From: Caloramator quimbayensis
GTDB lineage: Bacteria > Bacillota > Clostridia > Clostridiales > Caloramatoraceae
Assembly (NCBI RefSeq): GCF_900167605.1
Contig: NZ_FUYH01000001.1
Location: forward strand, 186,001 to 250,000
Direction of reading: 5' to 3'
DNA length: 64,000 nucleotides
Part shown: in pieces, positions 7,900 through 18,180 of the stretch
Position numbering within the stretch: the first letter of the stretch is position 1
How the letters are laid out: each line of letters starts with the position of its first letter
Position numbers and translations under genes: made by a program
Notes under the pieces: generated by a model
What the model saw: the letters and a program-made list of their open reading frames with translations, nothing else
Told to the model about the DNA's origin: nothing
Databases searched by the model: none

Positions 7900-9027
7900 G
7901 TGAAAATTGCAATCGATGGACGAGGTGCTAACTGGTATGCAGGAACAGGAATAGGAACTTATACCCAGCAGGTTTTAAAATATATTCTAAATTTTGATTT
8001 ATCAAACGAATATCACCTTTACTGGTGCGGAACGAATTATAAAGAATTATCAAATATTCCTAATGTAACTGTGAGCATAGCCTCAAAAAAACACCACAGG
8101 TTTTTTGAAGAATATTTTATCCCTGAAAATATTAAAAATAAATCTATAGACATATACCATGTTCCTCAAAACGGAATAGGACTTCCCCACAAAAAAAGCT
8201 GCCTTTATATATCAACAATTCACGATTTAATACCCTATATAATGCCTGAAACCGTAGGGCGGGGCTATCTTAAAAGGTTTATTTCTCAAATGCCTGAAAT
8301 AATACAAAACAGCGATATGATAATAACTGTATCAGAGTTTTCTAAAAAGGATATCATAAGGATTTTCGATGTGCCCGAGGACAAGATAAAAGTAACTCAT
8401 CTTGCAGCTGACAGCTTTTTTAAGCCTATGGAAAAAGATATTGCAAAGGAATTTGTAAAAATAAATTACAATGTGGACTGCGATTATATATTATATCTTG
8501 GAGGCTTTAGCCCAAGGAAAAACGTTAAATCCCTTATTGTTGCCTATTCAAGAATATATAAAGATATACAATCTGATATAAAACTTGTAATACTGGGCCC
8601 TTCAAAGGATGAACACTCATACTTGATTGAACTTTGCACAAGCCTTGGAATAAGGGACAGGGTTATATTCACAGGCTTTATACCCTATGACCACCTTCCA
8701 TATTTTTATAACGCTTCTATTGTTTTTGTATATCCTTCACTTTATGAAGGCTTCGGGCTTCCTCCCCTTGAGGCTATGTCCTGCAAAATACCTGTAATAA
8801 CATCAAATGTATCATCGATACCTGAGGTTACAGGGGACAGCGCAATACTCATAAACCCTTTTGACACTGAAGATTTAAAATGTGCCCTTGAAAGAGTACT
8901 CGAAGATGAAAAACTAAGATATGACATGGCAGAGAAAGGCTTTGCCCGCTCAAGAGAGTTTTCCTGGATTAAAACAGCCGCAAACACCCTTAACATATAC
9001 GAAGAAACCTATGCAATGTATAAATAA
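7900..9027 (+). CDS. GT4-family glycosyltransferase (spore-coat cluster)
   Basis: This complete 375-residue GT-B enzyme begins KIAIDGRGANWYAGTGIGTYT, the N-terminal glycine-rich acceptor region of GT4. It has LYLGGFSPRKNVKSLI at the start of the second domain and the donor-binding [16 protein letters not shown] with catalytic Glu residues about residue 283. The start is GTG 7900, with GGGAGTGA seven bases upstream. It is divergent from the CotS genes and paralogous to the truncated gene at the left edge. CotS-GT4 clusters are common in Clostridia, so coat or exosporium glycan assembly is likely; donor and acceptor are not predictable. Confidence 0.92.
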   Translation: MKIAIDGRGANWYAGTGIGTYTQQVLKYILNFDLSNEYHLYWCGTNYKELSNIPNVTVSIASKKHHRFFEEYFIPENIKNKSIDIYHVPQNGIGLPHKKSCLYISTIHDLIPYIMPETVGRGYLKRFISQMPEIIQNSDMIITVSEFSKKDIIRIFDVPEDKIKVTHLAADSFFKPMEKDIAKEFVKINYNVDCDYILYLGGFSPRKNVKSLIVAYSRIYKDIQSDIKLVILGPSKDEHSYLIELCTSLGIRDRVIFTGFIPYDHLPYFYNASIVFVYPSLYEGFGLPPLEAMSCKIPVITSNVSSIPEVTGDSAILINPFDTEDLKCALERVLEDEKLRYDMAEKGFARSREFSWIKTAANTLNIYEETYAMYK

Positions 9028-9044
9028 GTTTTTGTTGTTTTGTT

Positions 9045-9063
9045 AAGTGCTATCCAGTTGACA
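9045..9063 (-). repeat. Copy 1 of the TGTCAACTGGGTGGCACTT repeat
   Basis: The reverse complement of 9045-9063 reads TGTCAACTGGATAGCACTT. It lies 17 bases after the stop of the GT4 gene. Relative to that gene its orientation is the same as for the copies at 10827, 24074 and 39000. Confidence 0.6.
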
Positions 9064-9090
9064 TAATGCAAGGTTGAACTTTGCGATTAA

Positions 9091-9200
9091 AGACAAGACC
9101 ATGATACTGCTAAAGCCAATATAAAGCGAATTTTAGAGCTTCTAAATGAGCGACAGCAATTGGCTGTGCAGTATTATGGTATCATAAATTTGCAAAAAAT
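9091..9200 (+). pseudogene. Possible remnant of a mobile-element gene
   Basis: A short open stretch without start reads DHDTAKANIKRILELLNERQ and on to LAVQYYGIINL, a composition typical of a real protein tail rather than random AT-rich DNA. It lies beside a copy of the 19-bp repeat, which would fit a decayed insertion sequence. I do not recognise the family, and no start codon or ribosome site is present. Confidence 0.25.
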
Positions 9201-9201
9201 T

Positions 9202-9221
9202 AAGGAGCCTTTCGGCTCCTT
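9202..9221. terminator. Bidirectional terminator
   Basis: AAGGAGCC-TTTC-GGCTCCTT is followed by T residues on both strands, between the convergent GT4 gene (plus) and carboxypeptidase gene (minus). Confidence 0.8.
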
Positions 9222-10727
9222 TTAAAAGTTATATATTTTGCTGTATTTTTCTTTTAAGTATTCAATAAAATATTTTGCAGTAAGCTCTTCTCCCGTTGCC
9301 ATCTTCAATATTTCTGAAGGTTTATATACGCTTCCATGTTTATGAATGTTTTCACTCAGCCATTCCTTAACAACGCTTAGCTCTCCCTTTTCAATTTTCT
9401 CATCAATATCTTTAATATTCTGCTTCATCTTGTTAAAGAACTGTGCTCCATATAAATTTCCAAGGGCATAGGATGGGAAATATCCAAAACTTCCTCCTGC
9501 CCAGTGTATATCCTGAAGTACTCCCTGCGAATCATCCTTAGGCTCAACATTGAGGTATTCCTTATACTTTTCTTTCCATACCATTGGCAAATCTTCAACC
9601 TTTATTTCATCGTTAATAAGCATCTTTTCTATTTCATATCTTATTATAATGTGAAGGCTGTATGTAAGTTCATCGGCATCAACCCTTATTAAAGAAGGCT
9701 TTACTATATTTATGCCTTTATAAAAATCCTCAAGGGATACATTTTCAAATTGAGGATAGATTTTTATTAATTTAGAATAAAAATACTTCCAAAACTCTTT
9801 GCTTCTTCCTATTATATTTTCATAAAATCTTGACTGGGACTCATGTATTCCCATTGAAACTCCTGTACCGAGGGTTGTTCCATTCAGCTCATCAGGAATA
9901 TTCTGCTCATATATTGCATGTCCGCCCTCATGTATACAGCTAAAAAGCGAAGGTCTTAAATCATCCTCATGATACTTTGTAGTTATCCTGACATCCCTGT
10001 TGCAAAACTCTATTGTAAAGGGATGCATAGTTTCATCAAGCCTTCCAGCATCAAAATCATATCCAATAGCTTTTAAAGCTTCCCTTCCAAGTTCTTCCTG
10101 GCTTTCCTTTGAATAATCCCCCTTAAAGAAGCTGTCATCAGGAGTATAATTTGAAGCTTTAATCTTATCTAAAATCTCAATTATAGCATCTTTGAGCTCA
10201 CCAAAAACCTTATCAAGTTTTTCAACCGTCATTCCCATCTCATAAAAGTCTAAAAGTGTATTATACTTATTACCTTCATATCCCCAGTAATTTAAAAATT
10301 CCTTATTCATTTCTACTATCTTTTCAAGATAGGGCTTAAATATTTCAAAATTTTTCTCATTCTTTGCCTGCGTCCACTTATCCTCAGCCTGTGAGGTTAA
10401 TATTACATATTCCTTAAATCTATCCTCAGGGATTTTTTTGTTTTTATCATATTCCCTCTTAATTTTCTCAACCATTGAAGATGTAACTTTATCAAGGTCT
10501 TGAGCGCCTTCAAAGTATGTTACAAACTCCTTTACTGCATCAGATGTCTGCATCCTGTAAGCTTCTGTAGATAGATACCCTAAAACGTCGGAGCGGAAAT
10601 TAATACCCTTTTTAGGCATACCAACCCTCATGTCCCAATAAAGTACCGAAATTGCGCTGTTTAAGTACTCGATTTTGCTGACATACTCTTTAAATTCCTT
10701 TAGCTTTTCATCAAATGCGCTGCTCAT
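9222..10727 (-). CDS. Thermostable metallocarboxypeptidase, peptidase family M32
   Basis: This 501-residue cytoplasmic zinc carboxypeptidase of family M32 removes C-terminal residues from peptides. The metal site HEGGHAIYEQ is at about residues 266-275 (HExxH form), with the third ligand Glu in HESQSRFYEN (about 295-304). Other family blocks are FYEMGMTVEKLD and IHWAGGSFGYFPSYALGNLYGAQF. The length is normal for M32 (about 500). The gene appears monocistronic, with its own terminator. Its role is probably peptide turnover, unconnected with the flanking loci. Confidence 0.95.
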   Translation of the reverse strand: MSSAFDEKLKEFKEYVSKIEYLNSAISVLYWDMRVGMPKKGINFRSDVLGYLSTEAYRMQTSDAVKEFVTYFEGAQDLDKVTSSMVEKIKREYDKNKKIPEDRFKEYVILTSQAEDKWTQAKNEKNFEIFKPYLEKIVEMNKEFLNYWGYEGNKYNTLLDFYEMGMTVEKLDKVFGELKDAIIEILDKIKASNYTPDDSFFKGDYSKESQEELGREALKAIGYDFDAGRLDETMHPFTIEFCNRDVRITTKYHEDDLRPSLFSCIHEGGHAIYEQNIPDELNGTTLGTGVSMGIHESQSRFYENIIGRSKEFWKYFYSKLIKIYPQFENVSLEDFYKGINIVKPSLIRVDADELTYSLHIIIRYEIEKMLINDEIKVEDLPMVWKEKYKEYLNVEPKDDSQGVLQDIHWAGGSFGYFPSYALGNLYGAQFFNKMKQNIKDIDEKIEKGELSVVKEWLSENIHKHGSVYKPSEILKMATGEELTAKYFIEYLKEKYSKIYNF

Positions 10728-10790
10728 AATACCAACCCCCTATTTTAAACATTAATTTAATAATAGCATAATCTGTAAAAAATAAAAAGA

Positions 10791-10820
10791 ATGCCAAATA
10801 CAAAATATTGTATTTGGCAT
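10791..10820 (-). terminator. Terminator of the uronate operon
   Basis: A perfect 13-bp stem ATGCCAAATACAA/TTGTATTTGGCAT with a 4-base loop is followed on the minus strand by TTCTTTTTATTTTTT. It lies 34 bases after the uxuB stop and ends the long minus-strand operon. Confidence 0.85.
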
Positions 10821-10826
10821 AAAATA

Positions 10827-10849
10827 TGTCAACTAAGCGGCACTTGACA
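10827..10849 (-). repeat. Copy 2 of the TGTCAACT...GGCACTT repeat
   Basis: On the plus strand the site reads TGTCAACTAAGCGGCACTT then GACA, with TGTCAA/TTGACA inverted ends. It lies four bases downstream of the uxuB stop codon and before its terminator, in the same orientation relative to the gene as copies 1, 3 and 4. Confidence 0.65.
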
Positions 10850-10853
10850 AGTA

Positions 10854-11711
10854 TTAAACTCCTGAATAAGCTGAAAATCCTCCATCAACAGGAATAACTG
10901 TTCCTGTCACAAATCCTGAAGCATTATTATCTACAAGCCAAAGAAGAGTTCCTATCAAGTCTTCAGGAGTACCAAACCTGTTCATAGGAGTATTGTTTAA
11001 TATTTTTTCTGCTCTTTCTGTATATGAACCATCTTCATTAGTCAATAATCTCCTGTTCTGCTCAGTTAAGAAAAAGCCTGGTGCTATTGCATTTACCCTT
11101 ATTCCAACCTTTGACATATGAACAGCAAGCCACTGAGTAAAATTGCTTACCGCAGCTTTTGCACCGCTGTATGCAGGAATTTTGGTTAATGGAGTAAAGG
11201 CATTCATTGAAGATATATTTATAATTACTGCCCCATCTTTTTCAATCATATCCTTTGCAAAGGTTTGGGTTGGCATTAATGTTCCTAAAAAGTTAAGATT
11301 AAATACAAACTCTATTCCCTTAGGATCGAGGTCAAAGAATGTAATAATATTACTATCTTTATTATTTAAATCCTCTTTATATAAATACTCCTTTGTTGTA
11401 GTACCTTTAGGATTATTACCTCCAGCTCCGTTTATTAATATATCGCAGCTTCCTAATTTTTCATTGATTTCTTTTTTTGCATTTTCAAGGCTCTCTGAAT
11501 TAAGTACGTTGCATTCAACTCCAATTGCATAATATCCCTTGGAGCATATTTTGTTTGCAACTTCATCAGCCTTTTCCTTATTTAAATCAAGTACTGCAAC
11601 CTTTGCGCCGCACATTGCAAGAGCCTCTGCGAACATGCTGCAAAGTATGCCTCCTCCGCCCGTTACAACGGCTGTTTTACCTTTAAGGTCAATATTGAAT
11701 GGTACTTTCAT
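10854..11711 (-). CDS. uxuB: D-mannonate oxidoreductase / fructuronate reductase, SDR type (UxuB-like)
   Basis: This 285-residue short-chain dehydrogenase has the cofactor motif TGGGGILCS near the N-terminus, NGAGGNN, the catalytic Ser of NISSMNAF, and YSGAKAAVSNF (YxxxK). The N-terminus PFNIDLKGKTAVVTGG and the large insert after GGNNPKG fit the Firmicutes YjmF/UxuB type that reduces D-fructuronate to D-mannonate. I use ATG 11711, which has AGGAAG nine bases upstream and follows the uxuA stop by 22 bases. The upstream ATG at 11762 would overlap uxuA and add a non-conserved leader. Its position after uxuA supports the uronate assignment over other SDR activities. Confidence 0.85.
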   Translation of the reverse strand: MKVPFNIDLKGKTAVVTGGGGILCSMFAEALAMCGAKVAVLDLNKEKADEVANKICSKGYYAIGVECNVLNSESLENAKKEINEKLGSCDILINGAGGNNPKGTTTKEYLYKEDLNNKDSNIITFFDLDPKGIEFVFNLNFLGTLMPTQTFAKDMIEKDGAVIINISSMNAFTPLTKIPAYSGAKAAVSNFTQWLAVHMSKVGIRVNAIAPGFFLTEQNRRLLTNEDGSYTERAEKILNNTPMNRFGTPEDLIGTLLWLVDNNASGFVTGTVIPVDGGFSAYSGV

Positions 11712-11733
11712 ATATGTTATCTTCCTTTCATTA

Positions 11734-12780
11734 CTACTTGCATCCTTTTTCAATAGCTTCATATAAACCGTTAAGATATACAGCTCCTAAAGCCCTGTCA
11801 TAAAGTCCATATCCAGGTCTTCCCTGCTCTCCCCATATCATTCTTCCATGATCAGGTCTTACAGGTCCGTCAAATCCAATATCATAATATGCCTTCATTA
11901 TTTCATACATATCGAGGGAGCCATATTCACTTCTGTGGGCTGACTCTTCAAAGCATTTTTCACCGGTAATTTTTATATTTCTTACATGGGCAAAATGTAT
12001 TCTTCCCTTTTTACCAAAATATCTTATAAGCTCAGGTATATTATTATCAGGAGCTACTCCGAGAGAGCCTGAACATAAAGTAATTCCATTATTAGGGCTG
12101 TCCACAAGATTTATAAATCTTTCAAGATTCTCCTTATTTGTTATTATTCTTGGAAGCCCAAATATTGACCATGGCGGATCATCGGGATGTATCGCCATTT
12201 TAATTCCAACTTCCTCAGCAGTTTTAATAACCCTCTCTAAGAAATATTTTAAATTGTTCCATAAATCTTCCTCAGTTATGCTTTGATACTGAATTAAAAG
12301 ATTTCTTAGATCTTCTTTATTATAACTTGTATCCCATCCTGGAAGCTCTAAGTCTCCCTTTAAAGGGTCCATCTGCTGAACTGTTTTTTCATCATATATA
12401 AGAGCTGTTGAACCATCAGAAAGTTTATAATCAAGACAGGAGCGTGTCCAATCAAATACAGGCATAAAGTTATAACATACAACTTCAATTCCGGCCTTTG
12501 ATAAATTCCTTAAAGTCTCGCAGTAATTATTAATATATCTATCCCTTGTAGGAAGTCCCATCTTTATATCTTCATGTACAGGAACGCTTTCAATAACCTT
12601 GAAATTCAATCCCTTTGCTTCGATTTTATTTTTAAGCTCCATTATTTTTTCTAAGGGCCAAACCTCTCCTACAGGTATATCGTATATAGCTGTTACAACC
12701 CCTTTAACTCCCGGTATCTGGCGTATATAATCCAGTGTAACTTTATCATTGTCGCCATACCATCTAAAGGTCATGTACAT
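11734..12780 (-). CDS. uxuA: Mannonate dehydratase UxuA
   Basis: This 348-residue TIM-barrel enzyme converts D-mannonate to 2-keto-3-deoxygluconate (KDG). Conserved blocks include MTFRWYG at the N-terminus, [35 protein letters not shown], and the C-terminal [12 protein letters not shown] with [17 protein letters not shown], which match UxuA closely including metal-binding His and Asp. GGGAGG precedes the ATG by seven bases. It lies between the GH31 gene (stop 12785) and uxuB, with tight spacing of a single operon. Confidence 0.95.
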   Translation of the reverse strand: MYMTFRWYGDNDKVTLDYIRQIPGVKGVVTAIYDIPVGEVWPLEKIMELKNKIEAKGLNFKVIESVPVHEDIKMGLPTRDRYINNYCETLRNLSKAGIEVVCYNFMPVFDWTRSCLDYKLSDGSTALIYDEKTVQQMDPLKGDLELPGWDTSYNKEDLRNLLIQYQSITEEDLWNNLKYFLERVIKTAEEVGIKMAIHPDDPPWSIFGLPRIITNKENLERFINLVDSPNNGITLCSGSLGVAPDNNIPELIRYFGKKGRIHFAHVRNIKITGEKCFEESAHRSEYGSLDMYEIMKAYYDIGFDGPVRPDHGRMIWGEQGRPGYGLYDRALGAVYLNGLYEAIEKGCK

Positions 12781-12784
12781 AAAA

Positions 12785-15196
12785 TTACCTCCCCTCTTCT
12801 ACAAAAGCTTCATAAACATTTTCATTGTTTTTTTCAAACATTTCCCCGTTAATTACAATTTTTCTTACCTCAGATTTTGGAAGATGTATTTTTACTTTAT
12901 TATATGGCAGTTCAAACTTACCTTCCTTTGAAATATCTATCTTTATTTCTTCTTCATCGCATTCCATATTAACGTTTACAAATGCAAATATGCCCTTCTT
13001 ATAGTCGTTTGTATATCCATCATCTTCATAAAGTTTAAATTCAGTTTTACCAACATTCTTATGAGGAAATACCATAAAGCCTCTTTCATCCTTTGACTTA
13101 GTTTCAAAGGTGATTTCTGCATCGTTTACAGGAATTATTGCTCCTCCTCTTATAAATAAAGGTGAATAATTTAATGGAGCAGGAACTTTTATCCTTTGAC
13201 CGCCTTCAAACCATAAGCCTGTATTATAATCATACCAGCCGTCATTATATTCTGGGAGATATACTTCTCTTTCATACTGTCCTTCTTCAACAACAGATGC
13301 AACAAGCATATCCTCACCAAGCATAAAGTCATCACAGTCTTCATATGTTTTAGTATCATTTTCGAAATTATAAAAAGTAGGTCTTACCATAGGTTCATAA
13401 TATTCATGGGCTCTATATAATAGGTTATATATATATGGAGTTATTTTAACTCTGAACTTTATAGCTTCTCTTATATATGGAAGAACCTGAGGATACATCC
13501 AAGGTTCATTTACAGTACCATCATCATTCCAAGAATGTATTGTAAATCTTGGATGGAAAATACCGTTTTGAACCCATCTTACAAACATTTCAGGTTCAGG
13601 TGCAGGTCCTGCAAAGCCTCCAACATCATGGCCGAAATTATAAATTCCGCTAAGGCTAAGCCCTATACCCATCTTTATATTGTATTTTATTGTTTTATAG
13701 CATGTCCTGTTATCACCTGACCAAGTCTGAACATATCTTTGCATTCCAGGGCATCCTGATCTTGAAATAAGATATGGTCTTATTTTAGGGTTATATTCCT
13801 TTTGAGCTTCGAAAGAAGCTTTCATCATCAATAGTGACATCAATGGCCTTATCTGTCCTATATTTATTTCTTTTCCAAATCCGTTAGCTTTAGCATCACT
13901 GTCCCAAATTTCATATTCATTGTTATCGTTCCATGTTGAGTCTATACCATACTCTAAAAGCTTCTCTGTAACCTCTTTTTTCCACCATTCATAAGCCTTT
14001 GGATTTGTGAAATCTACATATGCACCTAAGTCATCCCAGAATTGAGCTGTCTCCGTTTTTTCTCCTGTCCTATCCTGAACAAACATTTTATTTTCTTCAA
14101 GCTCTTTATATATTGGATGATCTATTAATAGTGCTGGTTTTATATTTGCACAAAGTCTTAACCCGTTTTCATGGTAGTAGTTTATAATATCTTTAGGAGA
14201 AGGGAACTTATCCCTGTTCCAATTGAATACATATCTTTTCTTTCCTATCGATGTATATCCAGAAGATAACTGGAAAGAATCACAAGGTATATCATATTTT
14301 TTACACAGTTCTATGAATTTTTGAAGCCTTTCCTGTGCATTTGGTGCATCTGTATAATGCATCGTTGAACCTGAATATCCTATACTCCATTTCGGTGAAA
14401 ATATAGTCCTTCCCGTTAGATAGGAAAATTTCTGTGTAACATTCTTTATTTCCGGTCCAAGTATTATGTAATAATCCAAGTCCCCATCTTCAGCATTGTA
14501 ATACCTGTAATACCCATGATAATTATCAAGTTCTTTTCCCATGTCAAATATTGATGTTGATAAATTGTCATAAAAAATCCCAAAGGATATTCCTGTTTCC
14601 TTATTTCTTGTTATATAGAAAGGTACATGCTTATAAAGAGGATCAGTAGTTTCTGCATCGTATCCCATAGGATCAACGCTCATCATCTTAAAGCTTCTTC
14701 CATGTCTTTCAGCAATTCCTGATTTTTCTCCCAATCCATAATATTGTTCTTTTAAGCTTCTCTCTAAATAATGAAATACTCCTTTTCCTAATGAACCTTC
14801 TATATTATAAGCCTGCGTTTTTCTATCGCTTGCAAACTTGATTTCACTTCCGTTAATTTTTGCGTACCATGCCGTCTTCATGCCATTAAGGCTTATAACT
14901 AATTTAATTTTAGAAGTTTCTATAGTACATGTAAGTTCATCACAATTTAAAACATATTCAGGCTTAGAGAATGGGGAAATATCTAATCTGTCTCTTCCTT
15001 CCTTCTCAATATCATCCATGCCCGGTGCTACAAGCCACGTTCTATCCATTTTCAATTCATTTTCATACATTAAAAACCTTATAACATCTTCTTCAAGCAC
15101 AAATACCTTTACATAAGTATTTCCATCAGCTAATTTAAAATCTATCACATTATTTTCATTTTTAATCAGTTTGAATAGATACTTTTCCTTTATCAT
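12785..15196 (-). CDS. Glycoside hydrolase family 31
   Basis: This 803-residue GH31 enzyme, probably cytoplasmic since no signal peptide is seen, would release a terminal alpha-linked sugar. The N-terminal beta-sandwich (1-260) carries YYGLGEKSG. The TIM barrel has the nucleophile Asp in [11 protein letters not shown] (about residue 424) and the acid/base Asp in TWSGDNR (about 495). Further landmarks are HDVGGFAG and the C-terminal beta domains. Alpha-glucosidase and alpha-xylosidase cannot be separated by eye. Context inside a uronate operon suggests an oligosaccharide bearing glucuronate and an alpha-linked glucose or xylose. AAGGAGAG precedes the ATG. Confidence 0.9.
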   Translation of the reverse strand: MIKEKYLFKLIKNENNVIDFKLADGNTYVKVFVLEEDVIRFLMYENELKMDRTWLVAPGMDDIEKEGRDRLDISPFSKPEYVLNCDELTCTIETSKIKLVISLNGMKTAWYAKINGSEIKFASDRKTQAYNIEGSLGKGVFHYLERSLKEQYYGLGEKSGIAERHGRSFKMMSVDPMGYDAETTDPLYKHVPFYITRNKETGISFGIFYDNLSTSIFDMGKELDNYHGYYRYYNAEDGDLDYYIILGPEIKNVTQKFSYLTGRTIFSPKWSIGYSGSTMHYTDAPNAQERLQKFIELCKKYDIPCDSFQLSSGYTSIGKKRYVFNWNRDKFPSPKDIINYYHENGLRLCANIKPALLIDHPIYKELEENKMFVQDRTGEKTETAQFWDDLGAYVDFTNPKAYEWWKKEVTEKLLEYGIDSTWNDNNEYEIWDSDAKANGFGKEINIGQIRPLMSLLMMKASFEAQKEYNPKIRPYLISRSGCPGMQRYVQTWSGDNRTCYKTIKYNIKMGIGLSLSGIYNFGHDVGGFAGPAPEPEMFVRWVQNGIFHPRFTIHSWNDDGTVNEPWMYPQVLPYIREAIKFRVKITPYIYNLLYRAHEYYEPMVRPTFYNFENDTKTYEDCDDFMLGEDMLVASVVEEGQYEREVYLPEYNDGWYDYNTGLWFEGGQRIKVPAPLNYSPLFIRGGAIIPVNDAEITFETKSKDERGFMVFPHKNVGKTEFKLYEDDGYTNDYKKGIFAFVNVNMECDEEEIKIDISKEGKFELPYNKVKIHLPKSEVRKIVINGEMFEKNNENVYEAFVEEGR

Positions 15197-15214
15197 TAAG
15201 AACTCTCCTTTATG

Positions 15215-16513
15215 CTATATTAAATGCAGCAGCTTTGGCAGAATCAAGCTTATTGAAGGTACATATGTAATAAGGAACAAAACAGCAATAAGCGCAGCAA
15301 AGAAAGGAAGCAGAGGTTTAAATACTCTCTCAATGGAAACATCTGCGACACTGCATCCTACAAACAGCGCACTGCCAACAGGAGGTGTCATAATACCTAT
15401 ACATAAGTTAAAAATTAAAATTATCCCAAAGTGTACTGGATCTACTCCTAATTGTGTAACTATAGGGAAGAATATAGGAGTAAATATAAGTATTGCAGGA
15501 GTTAAATCCATAAAAGTTCCAACTACTAACAATAATATATTTATTATTGCCAGGATAACTATTTTGTTTGTTGAAATAGATAATATTGCTTTGCTTATAG
15601 CTTCAGGTATTCCTGTATAAGCCATTACCCAGGACATTGCTGAGGATGCAGCAACTAAAAACATGATAACTCCTGTTGTTACAGCTGTCTTTAAAATGAT
15701 ATCCTTAATATCCTTTAATGTAATACTCTTATATATTATTGAAAGAATCAAAGGATATATAACAGCTATTGCAGCACCTTCAGTTGCTGTAAATGCACCG
15801 CCTACTATTCCTCCGATAACTATAACGATTAATAATAAGCTTGGCAGAGCATCAAAAAATACCTTAACTCCTTCTTTAAATGTAGTTTTAGGAGCAACAG
15901 GATAGTTGTGTTTCTTGGCATAGAAATATGCAACAACCATAGTTGCAACTCCCATTAATATTCCTGGAATATAGCCTGCAATAAATAAAGCTGATATTGA
16001 AACTCCTCCTGCAACAAGTGAATAAAGTATAAGTGCGCCGCTTGGAGGTATAAGCATTCCTGTAGGTGAAGATGCTATATTTACAGCTGCAGAATATGCA
16101 GGATCATAGCCTTCTTCTTTTTCAAGAGGAGCCATGGTACCACCTATGGCAGCAGCTGCTGCAACTGCAGAACCTGATAAAGCTCCAAAGAGCATATTCC
16201 CAAGAACATTTGCATGAGCAAGTGCACCTGGTATTCTTCCTCCTATAACTTTAGCAAAATTAACTAATCTCTTTGCAATACCTCCATTGTTCATTATGTT
16301 TCCCGATAGAACAAATAATGGAACCGCAAGAAGTGAAAAGCTGCTGATACCGTTTACCATTTTTTGAGTTATTGTAAATATTGCAACATCCGGTGGAGTA
16401 ATTACCAAAGCAGTTATTATAGAAGATAAGCCAATTGCTATTGAAATAGGAATTCCAATCACTAAGGAGCCGAAAAAAACTGCAAACAAAACAATCATTG
16501 CTGTTGTAATCAT
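15215..16513 (-). CDS. dctM: TRAP transporter large permease (DctM family)
   Basis: This 432-residue permease has about 12 membrane segments and is the ion-coupled transport subunit of a TRAP importer. Family features are PLFVLSGNIMNNGGIA, GTMAPLEKEEGYDPAY, NIASSPTGMLIPPSGALI and the near-C-terminal GIMTPPVGSALFVG. AAGGAGA precedes the ATG. It follows dctQ by about 30 bases, with GH31 downstream. By locus it likely takes up D-glucuronate or D-galacturonate, perhaps as a small uronide. Confidence 0.93.
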   Translation of the reverse strand: MITTAMIVLFAVFFGSLVIGIPISIAIGLSSIITALVITPPDVAIFTITQKMVNGISSFSLLAVPLFVLSGNIMNNGGIAKRLVNFAKVIGGRIPGALAHANVLGNMLFGALSGSAVAAAAAIGGTMAPLEKEEGYDPAYSAAVNIASSPTGMLIPPSGALILYSLVAGGVSISALFIAGYIPGILMGVATMVVAYFYAKKHNYPVAPKTTFKEGVKVFFDALPSLLLIVIVIGGIVGGAFTATEGAAIAVIYPLILSIIYKSITLKDIKDIILKTAVTTGVIMFLVAASSAMSWVMAYTGIPEAISKAILSISTNKIVILAIINILLLVVGTFMDLTPAILIFTPIFFPIVTQLGVDPVHFGIILIFNLCIGIMTPPVGSALFVGCSVADVSIERVFKPLLPFFAALIAVLFLITYVPSISLILPKLLHLI

Positions 16514-16545
16514 CTATAGTTCTCCTTCCCTCATTTTAAAAATAT

Positions 16546-17016
16546 CTAATCATTCATTTTAAAATCTTCGATTATGTTATAAATCTGATAAAGAATTATT
16601 AATACTCCCGAAACCAAAATAGATGAATAAATATAGCTCTTAGGAATATTTAGTATAGGAGTTCTCATTCCTGCAACTCCTGTTGTAATCTGCTGTCCTC
16701 CCATAACGAGTATAAATATTGTAAAAATCAATACTGATGAATCTATAAAAACACAAAGAATTTTCTTTTTTATTCCTGACAATTTTTCCTTTAAAAAGAT
16801 TAAAGACATATGCTGCCTTGTTCCAAAGGCGTAAGCTGCTCCCAAGAATGATGTCCAAATTAAAATTATTATTACAAGCTCTTCAGTGAATGTGCTTGGA
16901 TTTTTCAGCACATATCTTGTAAAAACCTGCCACAGAACTAATGCTGTCATTATAATCAATAAGGCTGAATTAACATAAGCCAACAAAGTATCTACAAATT
17001 GCTTTACTTTTTTCAT
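16546..17016 (-). CDS. dctQ: TRAP transporter small permease (DctQ family)
   Basis: This ~156-residue protein with four hydrophobic helices is the small membrane subunit of the TRAP importer. FTRYVLKNPSTFTEELVII and LIWTSFLGAAYAF are hallmark DctQ segments near the second helix. Two starts are possible: TTG 17031 and ATG 17016. I prefer the ATG because the hydrophilic KKVKQFVDTL directly precedes the first helix and GGTGG lies eight bases upstream. It lies between the dctP stop, with its stem-loop, and dctM. Confidence 0.9.
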   Translation of the reverse strand: MKKVKQFVDTLLAYVNSALLIIMTALVLWQVFTRYVLKNPSTFTEELVIIILIWTSFLGAAYAFGTRQHMSLIFLKEKLSGIKKKILCVFIDSSVLIFTIFILVMGGQQITTGVAGMRTPILNIPKSYIYSSILVSGVLIILYQIYNIIEDFKMND

Positions 17017-17056
17017 TTCCTGCACCACCAATATAATAAATTCTCTATTCGTAATT

Positions 17057-17094
17057 AGACCAGAAAACCTATTTACTGTCAGATTTTCTGGTCT
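17057..17094 (-). promoter_or_regulatory. Intra-operon stem-loop between dctP and dctQ
   Basis: AGACCAGAAAA (17057-17067) pairs perfectly with TTTTCTGGTCT (17084-17094) across a 16-base loop. On the transcribed minus strand no T-run follows, so it is more likely an RNA-stabilising or processing stem than a full terminator. It sits 15 bases after the dctP stop. Such stems often leave the binding protein in excess of the permease. Confidence 0.6.
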
Positions 17095-17108
17095 TTTTAG
17101 GTCCTTAA

Positions 17109-18119
17109 TTATTGTATAGTTTTAAATGCATCTAATAACTTTTTAACTTCTATCATTTCATTAGAGTATTTTTCAATCATTGGAGCAACTGCTTCTTTAA
17201 ATGGCTTCTTATCAACATCATTGAATTTAACACCCATGCTCTTTGCCTGCTCTACAGCTTCCTGTACTGATTTCTTCCATAGAGGCTTTTGGAATTCAGT
17301 TGAATCCTTTGCAGCTTCCTGAATTGCTTTTTGCTGGTCAGCAGTTAAGCTGTCCCATACCTTTGAACTGATAACTAATATATCTGGAATTCTTGTATGC
17401 TCATCATAGCTAAAATATTTTGCAACTTCTCCATGCTTTCCAATTGTTAAAGCAGTTTCATTGTTTTCACAGCCGTCTATAACTCCTGACTGAAGTGCAG
17501 TATATACATCACCGTAGTTCATGCTTACTGCTGTTCCGCCTAATGCCTGCATCATATCTGTCTGGGACTTGAATCCCATAACTCTTATTTTTAATCCTTT
17601 TAAATCCTGAGGAGTATTTATTGCTTTCTTTGCAGTATAGAAGGATCTTGCACCTGAATCATAATAAGTTAAACCTATAAAGCCTTTATCCTTTGTCTTG
17701 TTATAAAGTTCCTTAACTACATCTGATTCCATACATTTATAAAAGTGATTTTCATCGTTGAATACATATGGAAGTGAGAAAGCATTGTAACCATCCTCAT
17801 ATGTAGTCAATGCTGTTGCTGAAACTTTTGTAAGAGCTACTGCTCCAGCCTGAAGCTGCTCTAATACTTCTGATTCAGAACCAAGCTGTCCATTAGGAAA
17901 TATCTGAATTTTAACTTGACCATTAGTCTTCTCTTCAACTTTTTTAGCAAATTCAGCTAATGCTAAATGAACTGGATGCTGCTCATTTAAGTTATGAGCT
18001 AATTTTAATGTTACTGATTTTTGTTCTGAACCTGAACCATTTGAAGATTTTTGAGTTCCGCATGCTGCCATGCTCAGCATTACGATTGCTGTCATGAATA
18101 ATGCAATAATTTTTTTCAT
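17109..18119 (-). CDS. dctP: TRAP transporter substrate-binding lipoprotein (DctP family)
   Basis: This 336-residue extracytoplasmic binding protein has a lipoprotein signal peptide ending LSMAAC (Cys about residue 20) and then a low-complexity linker. The mature domain begins LKLAHNLNEQHPVHLAL. The conserved core GLKIRVMGFKSQTDMMQALG, then MNYGDVYTALQSGVIDGCEN, includes the Arg that binds the ligand carboxylate in DctP proteins. Context points to uronate as ligand. GGGGG lies a few bases before the ATG. It is the first transporter gene, after the cupin gene. Confidence 0.93.
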   Translation of the reverse strand: MKKIIALFMTAIVMLSMAACGTQKSSNGSGSEQKSVTLKLAHNLNEQHPVHLALAEFAKKVEEKTNGQVKIQIFPNGQLGSESEVLEQLQAGAVALTKVSATALTTYEDGYNAFSLPYVFNDENHFYKCMESDVVKELYNKTKDKGFIGLTYYDSGARSFYTAKKAINTPQDLKGLKIRVMGFKSQTDMMQALGGTAVSMNYGDVYTALQSGVIDGCENNETALTIGKHGEVAKYFSYDEHTRIPDILVISSKVWDSLTADQQKAIQEAAKDSTEFQKPLWKKSVQEAVEQAKSMGVKFNDVDKKPFKEAVAPMIEKYSNEMIEVKKLLDAFKTIQ

Positions 18120-18180
18120 TTTTTATCCCCCTTAATTTTTTATTTTATATTTTACCCTTAACAGGTAAATTATTTACTTA

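Noticed and set aside
11143-11532. 129-codon plus-strand frame in uxuB
   Set aside because: Antisense to a well-conserved SDR gene and without ribosome site.
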